A stretch of 64,000 bases of DNA from Conus ventricosus (Eukaryota; Mollusca; Gastropoda; Neogastropoda; Conidae). Both the position numbers and the translations under genes were made by a program. Under the pieces are notes generated by a model that was given only the letters and a program-made list of their open reading frames with translations, ran no database searches and had not been told where the DNA came from. Shown piece by piece: positions 22,860 through 35,100 of the stretch; the first letter of the stretch is position 1, and every line of letters starts with the position of its first letter. The DNA is taken from the NCBI GenBank assembly GCA_018398815.1, contig CM031596.1, positions 66,965,449 to 67,029,448 of the forward strand, given 5' to 3'.

Positions 22860-22961
22860 TTTTTAATGACTGGTGAGTTGATTTTAACGTGGTGACAGCC
22901 CTGATGTGGCCCTCTGCGGTCGGCTGGGCTATAAGCAACATTATCTTATCTTGAAACAAAC

Positions 22962-25900
22962 AAAATTTTTTTTTTTTTTTAAATGACTCGAAGAGTTTGG
23001 TTTTTGTGGCTTTCATCTTAAATTCTTCAGGAGAACACAGTTGTTCATCCATGACAATGCACTTGGTTGATGATTTTTTTTTCTTCCCATCACACTTGTA
23101 GTATGATTTGTTCTTCTCTTGTCTGCTGTTTTGTCAGTTGTTTTGTGTGACAGATGCAGTTTGTAGAGAAACACTACTGATGACGTTTTAACTGACTTTA
23201 ACACATCAGTTTGTTCTGTTTCATCTTTTCCAGGGGCAGCTTTTTGTAAGAAGTCTGATGTATGAACTGGATGCCCTGTTTTCAAGAGGTTGAAGCTGTC
23301 CTCTCTGTTGCCGTTTCACAACGTTTTGGGGTATTTGAATTAGTTTGTTTTCACTTGTTTGTTTTAGAAGAAAATGCATTGCTTATTTTCTGCTTAAATT
23401 CTGTTACTGCTGTAGGCGTATCATAATTTTTTGGCCCAAACAGGTGTGAAGTCAAGTGGAATTTTCTTGGCTTTGATGTCCGTTCTGGAAATAAAGGCCT
23501 GTCCAGATTTCTTCCAGCTAGAAGCAAAGGCTTCCCAGTCTCAGTTTAGTTAGGAGTCAAAAGTCAAGAAGTTGTGTCTGATCATAAAACAGATCTTAAG
23601 CATGTCACTGCTATTGAGAAGCAAAATGCTGTTGGTTACTTAAGAAGGTAAAACAAAAATTTTACTTGGTCCCATGTCTTTTAATGAAAGTGGACAGGCC
23701 AACTGTAATGCTTTATACATTTAATTCCTTTTGATGCACCCAAAGCAAGATTTTTGTTTGAAAATGAAAGGTGCATTTGATACACTTTTGCATTCTGTAG
23801 GCCAAAAATTATGGTATATCATTGAAGTAATTTTTATTTGTGTGAGAACTGATGATAGTGGTAGGAAAAGCTTGGGTATAAAACTGCTCAAAAGGAAGAA
23901 AAGGTATGAAAGTAGGCAGTTAAAGAATAGAATATGAATCAAGTCTAATTTAGCATTTCAAATGAGGGAAACAGAATGCGAAATGAACAAATTGAGTGTG
24001 AATATCGATGGATTGAAATAGTGAATTGCCAGAATTGAGTGGTGAGAGATATAGCATATTTTTTACTACTTGAAGAACACAGTGCTTAACAGCGGCTGCC
24101 AGCTTGTAAAATTTATGGACTTTATCTTTCCTTTTGCTTTGATGTTGTTTCATTAAAGGTTATGGGGGTAGATACTTTGTATTTCCTTCTTGGTGAAAGT
24201 GTTTTGTTTTGCCCACAGAACATAATTCTGATGGGAAGTTTACTTGAAACAAGTGCATGTCACTCATTTTTCTTGATAATAGTGAAGGAGAGGCATATAA
24301 ACTACAGGTGAAGGAAAGAATGAGTGCAGTGTCAATGAAAGTCTGTATTTTATTTCCAAATGTCAACAACTTTGAATTAAACAGTAATTTGTGGTCTGTA
24401 AGGGGCTTGGAATGGTGCAAACTTTGTATTACATGTCAAACAAGTTCATGTTATTGTGATTTTGCATATTGTTGCCATAGCTTGTTGAAATCCATGCATA
24501 GATAAACATTCTACAAGAACACTTAAATTATAACAGCTGTTAGTTAAGGTCAGGGTAAAGGGTAGCAATTCTGTTCGATTTACTCAGCTGGAAATGTAAC
24601 AGTTTGTCTGCAATGGGTGCATACATTTAATAAGATTTAAGAAGTCAGAATTAGAGCAAGACTTTTGCACACACAGCACATAATGTTTTCTGAAGAAGTG
24701 GGAAAAATTGAAGAGAAATCATGTATGTTTCATATTGATGGCATAGCTGAAAAACATTGAGGCTTATGTAACTCTATATGCCCAGTGTCATATATCATGT
24801 ATCCTTTAACATTTTGAAACCGTGCTGATTTGAGTTAACTTGGATGTGGGAAAAGGAATGCCCGTTGCATTTGATTCACATAAGTTATTTTGTGGTTTTT
24901 GTTGTTTTAGCAGAGTCAGAGAGTGATGAAGCTAAAAAAAATTCCTTAAATTTCGGTGTTTTCACTTATCCAGCAGTGATTGTTACGCGCTTCATGTACA
25001 AATGTGATGGCTGTATTGAAACAAGAAAATAGTTGTGCTCACATAATGTTCTCATACCTCCTTTCTACAAAAATGGTTTTATGTCTGGGGTCGCAGATGG
25101 GAAGATTGATTTTGTATTTCATTAGGTTTTTTTTTTTTTTTATTCTGTCCCCCTCCCATCCACCTAAAATATGTTTTGACTCGAGAGCACTGACAGACAG
25201 GACTGTTAATGATGCAAGGCCATTTTAAGTTTTGATTTAAATGGGTTTTTTTTTTCTCTTCACAACTGTGGTATGGAATATGAAATAAGTTACAGACTAA
25301 CTCATTTTGGGGGACTCTGTGCTTGACCAGTGCATTGACAATGTGTAGGTCTGGCATCCGCAGTCTTGTCAGTGAGCTCCCATCCTATTTCTTGCACAGT
25401 TTACTTCATGTATTTATTCAGTTTCAGTTACAATGGCCTTGTGGCTCAGTAAATGTGTAGTACTTGTAGTGTATGTATGGATTAATCCACACAGGGTGAT
25501 GCCTCATAAACAAAACTTGATTGAGGACCGATTATTCAAGAGTGTGTATTGGAGGAACAATTACCTGTTTGAACATTGCAGAAGAATGCCGAGATAAGTG
25601 TTTTCAGGGAGATTAAAGTCATTATGGATATTAATGGAAATGGTCTTTCATCTTTTCTGCCAGGTGTTTGTGTGTAGGTAAGGATAATTTTAAGTCATTG
25701 AAGTAAGAATAACCAAAGGGTACAATTTGATATTAAATTACTGGAAATGCTGTATTTCATAGTAGTTTGTACTGCCAGACCTTCTTTCACCTTTTCATGT
25801 GAATTATTTCATGATTTCCAAAATCAAATGAAAAAATAAAAGCAAATAAAAAAGAAAGAATAAAATGGTTATATGTTTGAAAATGTCCTTGCACATGTAT

Positions 25901-26451
25901 GAATGTGCTTGTCTCTTATAGTGTGTATGTGCTTGTGTGTAGGTTGAGCATTTGTAGAGTGTGGTGCAATTGTTGAAACTGGAGTATTTTGTGTGGACAT
26001 CAATGAGTTGAATGTAACCTGATACACACCCAGAAACTGAAAAAGGATCTCCATAACCACAACCATAGTTCTCTACTGATTTAAAAAAAAAAGACAATCT
26101 CGTGCATACACACTTTCTCATTTGCATATTTTTCATTCTGTCTTGTCCGGTTCTCTTGGGTAAAAGAGAGGGGAAAAAACACTCGCACACTGTGATTGAA
26201 ACAGTTCAGTAGATGAATCCTTTACAAATGCACAAACAGTATGAGATCTATTTCAAAAGAATGTAATAGAATTAGTTTAATGAAGAAAAGAGAACATTCC
26301 ATCAAGAGAAAATTAAACAATAAAAACCAGTCACATGAAATATAACTGAGATGGAAGCACCATGCCATATGTTGTTTGCTTGTCTACAATGTTTGAAATC
26401 AGTCAGTTCCAGACTTATTAACCCCAAAATGCTATTTGTGTACTTTTCCAC

Positions 26452-26483
<32 letters not shown>

Positions 26484-26772
26484 TTTTAAGGATGTGTACT
26501 CTGGTTCATGGGGAGTGGGGTGGTGGTGGTGGTGATGTCAAATTTAGCAGGATGGGCAACGCTGAAGTTGTTCTCAAGAGTCACAACATTGAGATTGAAT
26601 TTGCCCACTGAGTCAACACCCCATTCCAAAGGTGTTAATGCTACTCAGGAGCTGCATGTCCTGATTCCCCCACCCCCTTTTTTTTATGTTCAGCATATCC
26701 TGGATATTTTTTTTCAAAACTTGAGCACAGAGATACGTACGAGAACAGGTGTGACACACATACCCCCCCCCC

Positions 26773-26803
<31 letters not shown>

Positions 26804-28215
26804 ACTCCCTCTGATCTCAGTCTAACTGCTCTCACACATATTTACAGTACATAGATACTATTGTTGGTATACTTTTGGGCTAGATTTTGCAGCACACGGA
26901 TTCACTCTTTGATCTAGATCTTGACTGCACACACACTCACATATGTATAAATATGGATCTGTTGTTAGTTTATCTGTAACTAATAAGCTTCCCTATGTAT
27001 GAATATAACACATAGAAGAATGGGCCATTGCATACAAGTGGCATACATGACACAAAGAAGAATGCACCATTGTGTGCTAGCTGCAAAGAAAACATGCATA
27101 CTGGTGTCATTATAGTGGCATAAAAAAAAGGTTCCACCACCTCCCCCTTCTTCCCCTACATTCTCAACCTCAAGAGTTCTAGCAAAGGACCAAATAAGGA
27201 AGAAGGGATAGAAGGCAGACCGGCTTGCACAAACCATACTCACAAAACTGATGGGTATATCACACGGGTAAATTTTCAGTCTGGCCTGCAGATGGTTTCT
27301 AAAGCTTACATCAGAACTGAAAGTTCTTTATTTGCATCATATTTTATTGCCATCTGGCAACAGTGTAAAGGGGGGTGGGGGTGGGGGGTGGGGGGGGGGG
27401 GGGGGGCTATTGGATTAATCTTCGTAAGCATATTTCTGATGTAGTTGAGTTGTTTTTATCTGAATAGTAGATTATGTCTTTATTTTGTTTGTTTTGCCTT
27501 TTTTTAGTTTTTGCTTTGTTTTGCCTTTTGGATTGCTCCCTATACTTGTCCCTACACAGTCTTGTCCTGTCCCAGAGCCCAATAGGAGCTATAAGACCTA
27601 CTCAGTATCAGACTGCTATGCTTAAAAGCCACCAGGGAGAGAAAGGTCTTCCCTTCTGTCACATCATCTGATAGAGTTACAGGATGACAAGACTCGCTCT
27701 AAATAAAGCAGTCTACGTTTTTAAATATCAGGCTCCCCCCAAAAGAACTGGGTTGGGATGCCACTGGATTAGTTGTCTGTGCACTTACAAACCAGGGTGA
27801 TGCTGAATTTAATCAATCAATTCTGACCACACAAAATTTGCATTTTAATCCTGTCCTCTCTCAAATTCTTTCTTTCATATGCATAACAGAAACATTACTC
27901 CTCAAATCCTTTCTTTCATACACGAAACAAAGATTAACCCTGTTCAAGTGAATAAAACAGCTGTTCGTATCACGATCAAATAGAAAAATTACAATTATAC
28001 TGTTTTCAACTAAGTCAAGAAACAAGCATAGCAAGCATTAATGCAGAAAGAACAGGCATGTACTTTCTTCCTGTTCTATACAGAAAACAAAATAGTTGAG
28101 CCCTTGTTTTGATGCTAATTAGTCTCCAGCTATGTGCCTTTTTTTTTCTTCTTAAAACAACTGCTTAAACATAATTCCAAGCCCTGTGTGACATGCAAAT
28201 CTTTTGAACCATGAA
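22962..28215. other. No gene recognised
   Basis: AT-rich intergenic sequence. Contents are short homopolymers, a (TG)n tract at 26458-26484, a poly(C)/(CA)n compound at 26763-26806 and a G-rich run at 27370-27408. No spliced coding pattern and no recognisable protein motif was found on either strand. Confidence 0.45.
26763..26806 (+). repeat. Poly(C) followed by (CA)n
   Basis: About 28 C then about 8 CA units. Confidence 0.9.
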
Positions 28216-28420
28216 GTAACCTTGTATTGCTTGCCCCATGTGATGACAAACTTTTTGTTTTTAATCATTCATGATCCTATTGCTTGCCCAATGTGTTGAA
28301 AAAAAGTTAGATTTTTAAATTGTTCTTCAACATCATATTGTTTGCTCAGTGTGATGACAAATTAATTTTTAATAGTTCATCAGTGTCTTATTGCTTGCCC
28401 GCTTTGATGACAAACTAATA
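28216..28420 (+). repeat. Degenerate tandem repeat, four units of about 50-60 bp
   Basis: Each unit contains ATTGCTTGCCC or a close variant, then TGTGATGACAAA, then a T/A-rich stretch ending with a CATCA/CATGATC-type block. Units begin near 28226, 28278, 28338 and 28389. Confidence 0.65.
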
Positions 28421-28430
28421 GGCATAGGCA

Positions 28431-29425
28431 CCAGCTGTTGTGGCAAAGTGGTTAGCATCTCGGATCCCAACTGAGAGGCTGTAGGTTTTATTCCCAAAAG
28501 GTACCTCGAAGTTGGAGTGTGGCTGCCCACGTGGCGGGGTAATAAAAAATGGTCGCACACGTAATGTTCTCAAAACCCAGCTGATGCATTTGTACCATAT
28601 GTTCAAGTACTTTGGCTGTTCAGATGATCCCTGGAGTCTTTTAGCCAAGGTATGACAACAACAACAACATTCCCAAAAGGGACACTTATTTGTGGGATTT
28701 TTCCTTCCCAACCACCTCATATGCTGTGAGCTCAACTGGGAAGGCTGGGACCATACAGTCAGGATTTATCCACTTATTATCTTGAGAGTGTTGCTCAAAT
28801 TTCCTGACAAACACTACAGGTGTCTGTATCCCTTTGGCCTGGTTGACATTCAAATACATTATGAAAGTAAGCATAGAGCACACCCCTGTCATGCAGTCTC
28901 AGTCCTGAATGGAAATACATAACATCTTCTTCATCCTCATCCTCATTGATCAGCATAAAAAGAAGTTCCAAATTCTATGGCCCTTCATATCTTGCTCTCG
29001 TGTTGACCTCAGTTTTGATATCCTCTCTCTGTCTATGCTCTTGGTGGAGGTCTGTCGGGTCCACTGGTATAGCAAATCCATGGAGACTGTCACTGAATGA
29101 ACATGGTGAAGCCCTCAGGAGGGAGATCTCACCGATGCTGGCTCTGTCACTATGGAATCGTAAAGCGGAGGCTTAGTAGATGGTGTCCTGCATAATTGTG
29201 TTAGATCAGAACAGACCCCACTGAAGTGAAGTGACTCGGCAGCAATGCCGTGCCTTCTTAGGTGGGTTGCCTAATGACGACTCAATACTGACTACTCCCT
29301 GTGGATTGCTGTTGCTGGGGCCATGACAGGACAAGCCAGGCTGTGGCTGTGGATGGGGAGGCGAAATGAGCGGCATGGGCGCAGTGCCACAGAAGTGGCA
29401 CAGGAGATGAGATGGTAAAGAGAAA
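28431..29425 (+). mobile_element. ~850-bp tRNA-headed repeat (family 1), copy A, with a nested insertion
   Basis: It matches in order the family copies at 60454 (+) and 33694-34547 (-). The degenerate tRNA-like head (TGGCAAAGTGGTTAGC) is at 28441. The body includes the GAGAGTGTTGCTCAAATTTC block, the GGCTTAGTAGATGG block and the tail GATGGTAAAGAG. A 167-bp unrelated insertion at 28502-28668 interrupts the head. The copy lies just downstream of METTL23, antisense to it. Confidence 0.8.
28502..28668 (+). mobile_element. Truncated family-2 SINE nested in repeat copy A
   Basis: It is bracketed by the 12-bp direct repeat ATTCCCAAAAGG (28490-28501 and 28669-28680). The insert shares GAAGTTGGAGTRTGGCTGCC and the following block with the SINE at 60075-60120, lacks the tRNA head, and ends in (CAA)n: a 5'-truncated retroposed copy. 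Confidence 0.75.
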
Positions 29426-29470
29426 CGTAAACAAACAAATAAGATGGACACAAGACCAGCACACTTCTTG

Positions 29471-29720
29471 TCACTGCTGTCAACTGTGTATGTGAAGTGT
29501 GATGACAAAGGACTCGATTTGCCAGTGCCTGGCAAGGGCCATTGTTGAAGTTAGTCCTGTTGCAGTTCTTGTTGAAGAACGTCGCTATCTGTTTGTCACT
29601 GCTTTCAACTGTGCATGTGAAGTGTGATGACAAAGGACTCAATTTGCCAGTGCCTGGCAAGGGCCATTGTTGAAGTTAGTCCTGTTGCAGTTCTTGTTGA
29701 AGAACGTCGCTATCTGTTGT
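29471..29720 (+). repeat. Tandem duplication of a 125-bp unit at the METTL23 3' end
   Basis: Units 29471-29595 and 29596-29720 differ by only a few bases, and a third start (GTGATGACAAAC) follows. The right unit overlaps the METTL23 stop codon and adjoining 3' UTR. Confidence 0.9.
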
Positions 29721-29866
29721 GCATGTTCTTTGTGATGACAAACAAGTGGATGCTGTCTGTTCCTGGACCGTCACAGTCCTTGGTTTCCAAACAAAAGGAG
29801 CTGATAGGAACCTCAAATGCAGCCAGGTCCCATTTCATCAGATAAAACTGGATGGATCGCATAGCA
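29710..29866 (-). CDS. METTL23: METTL23 coding exon 5 and stop
   Basis: Acceptor TTTTTTCCAG|TGCTATG. Encodes SAMRSIQFYLMKWDL to the C-terminus; stop TAG at 29712-29710. The position and LMKWDL block match the last exon of METTL23 proteins. Confidence 0.85.
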
Positions 29867-32141
29867 CTGGAAAAAACAAACAAACCCACAAGTGTTATTC
29901 CATTCAAACAAAATGAAATTCAAATACATGTTTGAAATTGGATACAAATAAAAACCAAGACTTGCTTTACACTTAAAACAGAAAGTGTGATGGGTGGATA
30001 TGTTCCACCTTCATTTCATCCTATGCTAGAAAACATTTAAAGTTTTGATGTTTCCTTGAACTTACTTATGCTTGAGAGTGGAACCTCTGTTGACAACATG
30101 TCTATGCAATGAGTCCCTCATCTAATGACCAAGAAATTTTTGAGGGAACATTTTTCACAAATATCATTTTCAACCTCAGTAGAAAAGGCAGCCAACTTAC
30201 CTACAGTCAGTGACACATTTCATGCTAAACTGTTGAAGAAAGAGGAAGGTAAAAGGTTTTACTTCCCAGTCCTTTACTTGGTTCAAGCCCTCTTGAATTC
30301 TAACAGTCGTTTTGCACAGTTTTGTTTTCCTACTGATGTGAACTTATGAGACTGAACAAAACTTTGAACATATACAACATGGCATTAAACCCTTGTGTGA
30401 GGATGGTCTGAACAGGAATTTGCTTGTTCTTTTGTGCATCGACTAATTGTCACAGTATGGTAAGTTCTGAACATTTCCTGTTTCATACACTTTATGATCG
30501 TTGCACTATCTTATGATTGAACATGGACACATAACAAGGTTATGATCTGGTCCTGTGCAGTCACTGAGGCAACAGCAGACCTGTTCGCCCACACAATTTT
30601 ACTGTATATTTTGTACCAAAAAAAAAGATCTACAACTATGATAAACTGAAAAAAAAGAAAAAAAATTGAGAAAAATCTGGACATGCCGTTACAATGCATG
30701 TAACAAAAATACGTTGATGGATACTAATGAAAACTAGAGGGAAACTGTGATTGGCAACATATGCAAACACAAAACTGTAATGGCTAATGCATGTCACAAA
30801 ATTAAGCACAAAGAATGCAAAACCTCCCATTTCTGTTTTGGCTTTGTGGCTGTACAAGCAGCAGCAAAAATTATATAAACACAAATGATCTTGGCTTCAG
30901 TACAATCGTCCATTCAGAAATCTGTCTTCTGTTCTGTCAGACACAGAAAGCCTGGATGCAGTCCAAATAAAGCCAAACTAATGGCATCAATACAAAGAAA
31001 TGTATTGGTTTTTGCCTGGTAACTTTTTTTTCTACCCTTGAAACAATTATTACATTTTGTGCCTCCTATCTTGAGGCTCTGCATTTGTACCTGTTGTAAA
31101 AACCTTCACTATTTTAAATATCAATTCATTATTGCAAAAATATTTACATTTATGCAAATAAGAGTTTTTGAACGTTAGATTTTAATTTTATGCAAAATAT
31201 GGATACAATAATACACCAACCAACCTTCGTTTTTGGTATGAACACCAGAACTGACATCCAGGATTGCGTGTGAGCAAGAAGGAAATTGTGACCAACACAT
31301 CTTCAAAATCTGTTGAAACAACAGAAACAAAAAAATAAACACGAATCAGGGGTGCATGCAAAAAGACGCGAGTGGAAGGCACCAAAACCTACTAAAGGCT
31401 GAAAAAAGATCATAAACAAAAGCCTGCGTCTTGCTTAGCAGTTGCTGGTCATAGGAATGAGGGGTTGGGTGACAACTCTGCACTAAAGGGAGGGAAGAGT
31501 GACTAGCCAGAAGACGGGCAGACTTGCCTGTGAGTATTGGTACTGTGTTAGCCATGTAAGTTTGGGCTGGCAGAGCGGACTACTGGTTGTAGCTTGCACC
31601 AGTTTCACACTGTATATTATTCACATGGGGGGGGGGGGGGGGGGGGGGGGTTAGTAAGTGGTGTCCTGCATATGTTGGATCAGAACAGGCACCACTGAAC
31701 ACTGCATTGACTTGGCAGCAGTGCAGTGTCTCCCCTGATGGGTTGCTCTTGATGGCTTGACATTGACTGCTCCCTGTGAATTGCACGTGCCAGTTCTGTG
31801 GTGGACTGGGCTGGGCTGCAGCTGTGGACGGGCGGTCGGAATGAACGCGTGGGTACAATACCACTGAGGTGTCCCAGAAGATGGGACAGTGAAAAAGGAA
31901 AAATAAAAAAAAGAGAAAAAACAATACACAAAACAAAAGAAAAAAAAAATTAGTATCTACACAGGGGTTAGATCAACCTCCCCTCACTGATGTAAGGAAA
32001 ATAAATCTATGAAGGACACGCGCGCACACACACACAAACACCTGCAAATTCAACTAGATGTATTACATGGAAATACATCTTGCCACAAAAAAGTAACGTC
32101 CATAATTGTTTTCTGTCCTACTTCCTGTGCCACCTCAGTGG

Positions 32142-32178
<37 letters not shown>

Positions 32179-35100
32179 ATGCCACTCATTCTTGCTCCCT
32201 GTCCGCAGCCACTCCCGGGCCTGTTCCACAGAAACTCGGCACAGGTCCACATGGAACAGTGAATGTTGTCATCATGAGGCCCCCACCAGAGATGTACTGC
32301 ATGCTGGGGTGCAAGCCACTTCAGTGGTGTTCAGTGGTGCTTGTTCTGATCCAACACACACAGGATGCCACTTCCTAAGCCAGCCCCCCCCCCCCCCCCC
32401 CCCAAACCAGTGATAGTAGCTGCCACATCATGGAGGCAGCAGCATGAGTGAACATCCTCCTCCAGAGGGTGTCTCCACATCCCTCAGATAACAGAATATT
32501 GATTAATATTGGTGATGTTATGGGCAATATAAAGGCAGACTGCTGCATTCCTGTCATGAAGAAAAAAGAGATCTGGTTATCTTTAACAACAACAACCAAA
32601 AAAAACATTCCCTTTTCATTCTTACTGAAACATACAGTCCTGTACTTATAAAATTGTATAAAAAGATGCATGGTGGCAGTGTGATCAATCCAGCATAATG
32701 CCAGTCAACAACAAAACATGCGGTTCAGCCATACTTTCAATGCCCAACTTTCAACTGTCTCACCTTTGGTGTCATAAAAACAGTCGGATCCCAGAATGAT
32801 GTCCACCACAGGTAGCTGGAGAAGGTTAGGGGTCACTAGACCCCATGTCAGTGGAACAATTTTGACGTCTGTAAGCTGATTGGCCAGAACACTCTCATGA
32901 CAGTTACGTAGACAGTGAGGGAGAAGGGCACTGTCACTGAGAATCACCTTGGCTCCACATTTGGCAGCAACTACACCACACAGAGCTGTCCCACTCCCTA
33001 TCTGTATACAAATATTTTGTTTGAATTATATGTATGAAATGACCATTCTTAACCCTTTCCCTGCCACAGGATAAGAGCTTATCTGTATTGCTGAGTGCCG
33101 GGGCCAAATTCTGCTTTTTGCAGTAGGTTCACTCATCTGTTCACTATTCATTCATGTGAGATATCTCTTAGATTTTTTTTCTTTTTTTTTTCTTATACCC
33201 TGTGCTATGATGTGGTATCATAATAATTTGATTTTGCTGGTTATTAGTATGACAAAAATAAACATAATCAAGTGTTTTTGTAATAAGTACCCTGTAGCAG
33301 ACACGGTTACGGTTGTACAAGATCGTGAAAATGACCCCATAATAGACACGGGGCAAGCAGGGAAGAGGTTAATGATTGTTGAGAAAAAAAAACTATAAAA
33401 ACTATCTCGTACAAAACTTGACAACAGGAATTGCAAAGGCCCAACATACTAGATTTTCAACAGCAACAAAAAATCACATGCATACATCTAACATCAACAT
33501 GTGCTGTTAACATCTGAATGAGAATGGGTGCACATGCACATTTGTACATACACCTATCCCATGCAGGTATTCATGACTCGTGTGTTTGACATTGCGTCTT
33601 ACCTAAAATCATTGAGATGGCCATTGAGATGAATGATTATGCCATAAAACATAGCAAATCTTGTGACTGAAATCAAAACACCTGAAAGAACTTTTGTTGT
33701 TGTTGTTGTTGCTGTCCCAACCTCTGCGCCATCTCAGAGGCAGTGCACCCACGCCGCTCATTCCGACACCCCGTCCACAGCCACAGCCCGGTCGGTCCCG
33801 CCGCAGCCCCGGCACCGGCAATCCACAGGGAGCAGTCAATGTCAAGTCGTCAAGAGGCAACCCACCAGAGGAGACACTGCACTGCTGCCGAGTCACTTCG
33901 GTGGTGTTCAGCGGCGCCCGTTCTGATCTAACATACACAGGACACCACCTACTAAGCCCCTACTGACGACAATAATTGCTTAGTCACGGAGCCGGCGTGA
34001 GTGAGCTCTCCCTCCGGAGGGCACCACCACGTCTGTCCAACGACAGCCCCCATGGACTCGCCGATACCAGTGACCCCGACGGAACCAAACCAAGGCCACA
34101 GACGTGGAGAGGACATCGAAATTGAGGTCACCATGAGAGCAGGGCGTGAAGAGCCACAGAATTTGAGACATTTTTTTAAAATGCTGATCGATGAGAATGA
34201 GGATGATTAAGATGATGCTACGGATTTCCATTTCGGTCTGAGACTACATGACAGGGCTGTACTCTACGCGTCCTTTCATAATATATCCTGGCGTCAACCA
34301 GGCCCGAGAGATACAGGCACCTGCAGTGTTGGTCAGGAAATTTGAGTAACACTCTCAGAAACGCATCCATTAAGTGGATAGAAAGTCGACTGTGTGGTCC
34401 CAGTCTTCCCAACTGAGTCCGCAGCAACTCAACCCTGGGTAGGAGCCGGTCGGGGCAGAAAAACCCACATGACTTCTGATGGGATTCGAACCCACGATCT
34501 CCCAGCCAGGAGTCCGTGACGCTACCCACTTCGCCACGGCGGCTGGTCACCTGAAAGAACTTAATCTAGCTTTTATGTCACCAGTCCTGTTGCCATCCAT
34601 TGACTCCACATCACAATCAAAGTTAGAAATTACAAAATCCGCATTTTAAACAAAGACATGGATTTTTTTTTATCCATCCTTGCAAAGAAGATTCTTTCCC
34701 TTTCAATTATGCACAATCCAACAAATTTGACTTCACAAAAAAAAGTAATGCATAACAAATGTAGCTGAACATGTAAACACAGCATCCAACAATATTTGAG
34801 TAACAATTTAAATTGAGAGTAAATATGAAATATGGAAGGTTTTTCTTTCTACACATTACGCCTTTCTCATCCTCACAAATCCGACTTCTCTTTCTCACAG
34901 TTCATCTTCCCAACCTATTACCCAGCAAGCCCACTCTACAGCCGATACATCCCTCTACACCTGCGAAGGACATGAATTTTAGCCTCACAAAAAAAAATTG
35001 TGAACATATTTGTATAATATGAATTCTTGAGTGATGGAAGAGTCGGTGGACACATTGCTGTCACAGTAGTATACAGTTTTGAGCTGAGGCATGCTGTGCA

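Larger units (their letters stand above)
21123..22949 (+). mobile_element. 5'-truncated LINE with RNase H domain, flanked by a 12-bp target-site duplication
   Basis: CTTGAAACAAAC occurs at 21111-21122 and again at 22950-22961, bracketing the insertion. The body begins inside ORF2 after the RT palm: LLHLYRALVRSKLDYGCAVY and LDPIHHQGLRLCLGAFRT are the RT C-terminal region of I/Jockey-group LINEs. An RNase H block follows (SLSALEAIAGRN, then ITLAWVPGHVGIGGNEMVDR) and a Cys-containing tail. The 3' end is GTGGTGACAGCCCTGATGTG... finishing in a TTATCTTATCTT run. Stops and frameshifts abound, and a T-run (22806-22858) lies near the 3' end. Confidence 0.85.

Noticed and set aside
28216..28420. CRISPR-like regular repeats
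   Set aside because: Units are adjacent and degenerate without unique spacers, and the genome is eukaryotic.
34218..34550. 110-codon open frame on - that resembles the one at 60503-60781
   Set aside because: Similarity comes from both being inside copies of the same non-coding repeat; frames are not kept in copies A and D.
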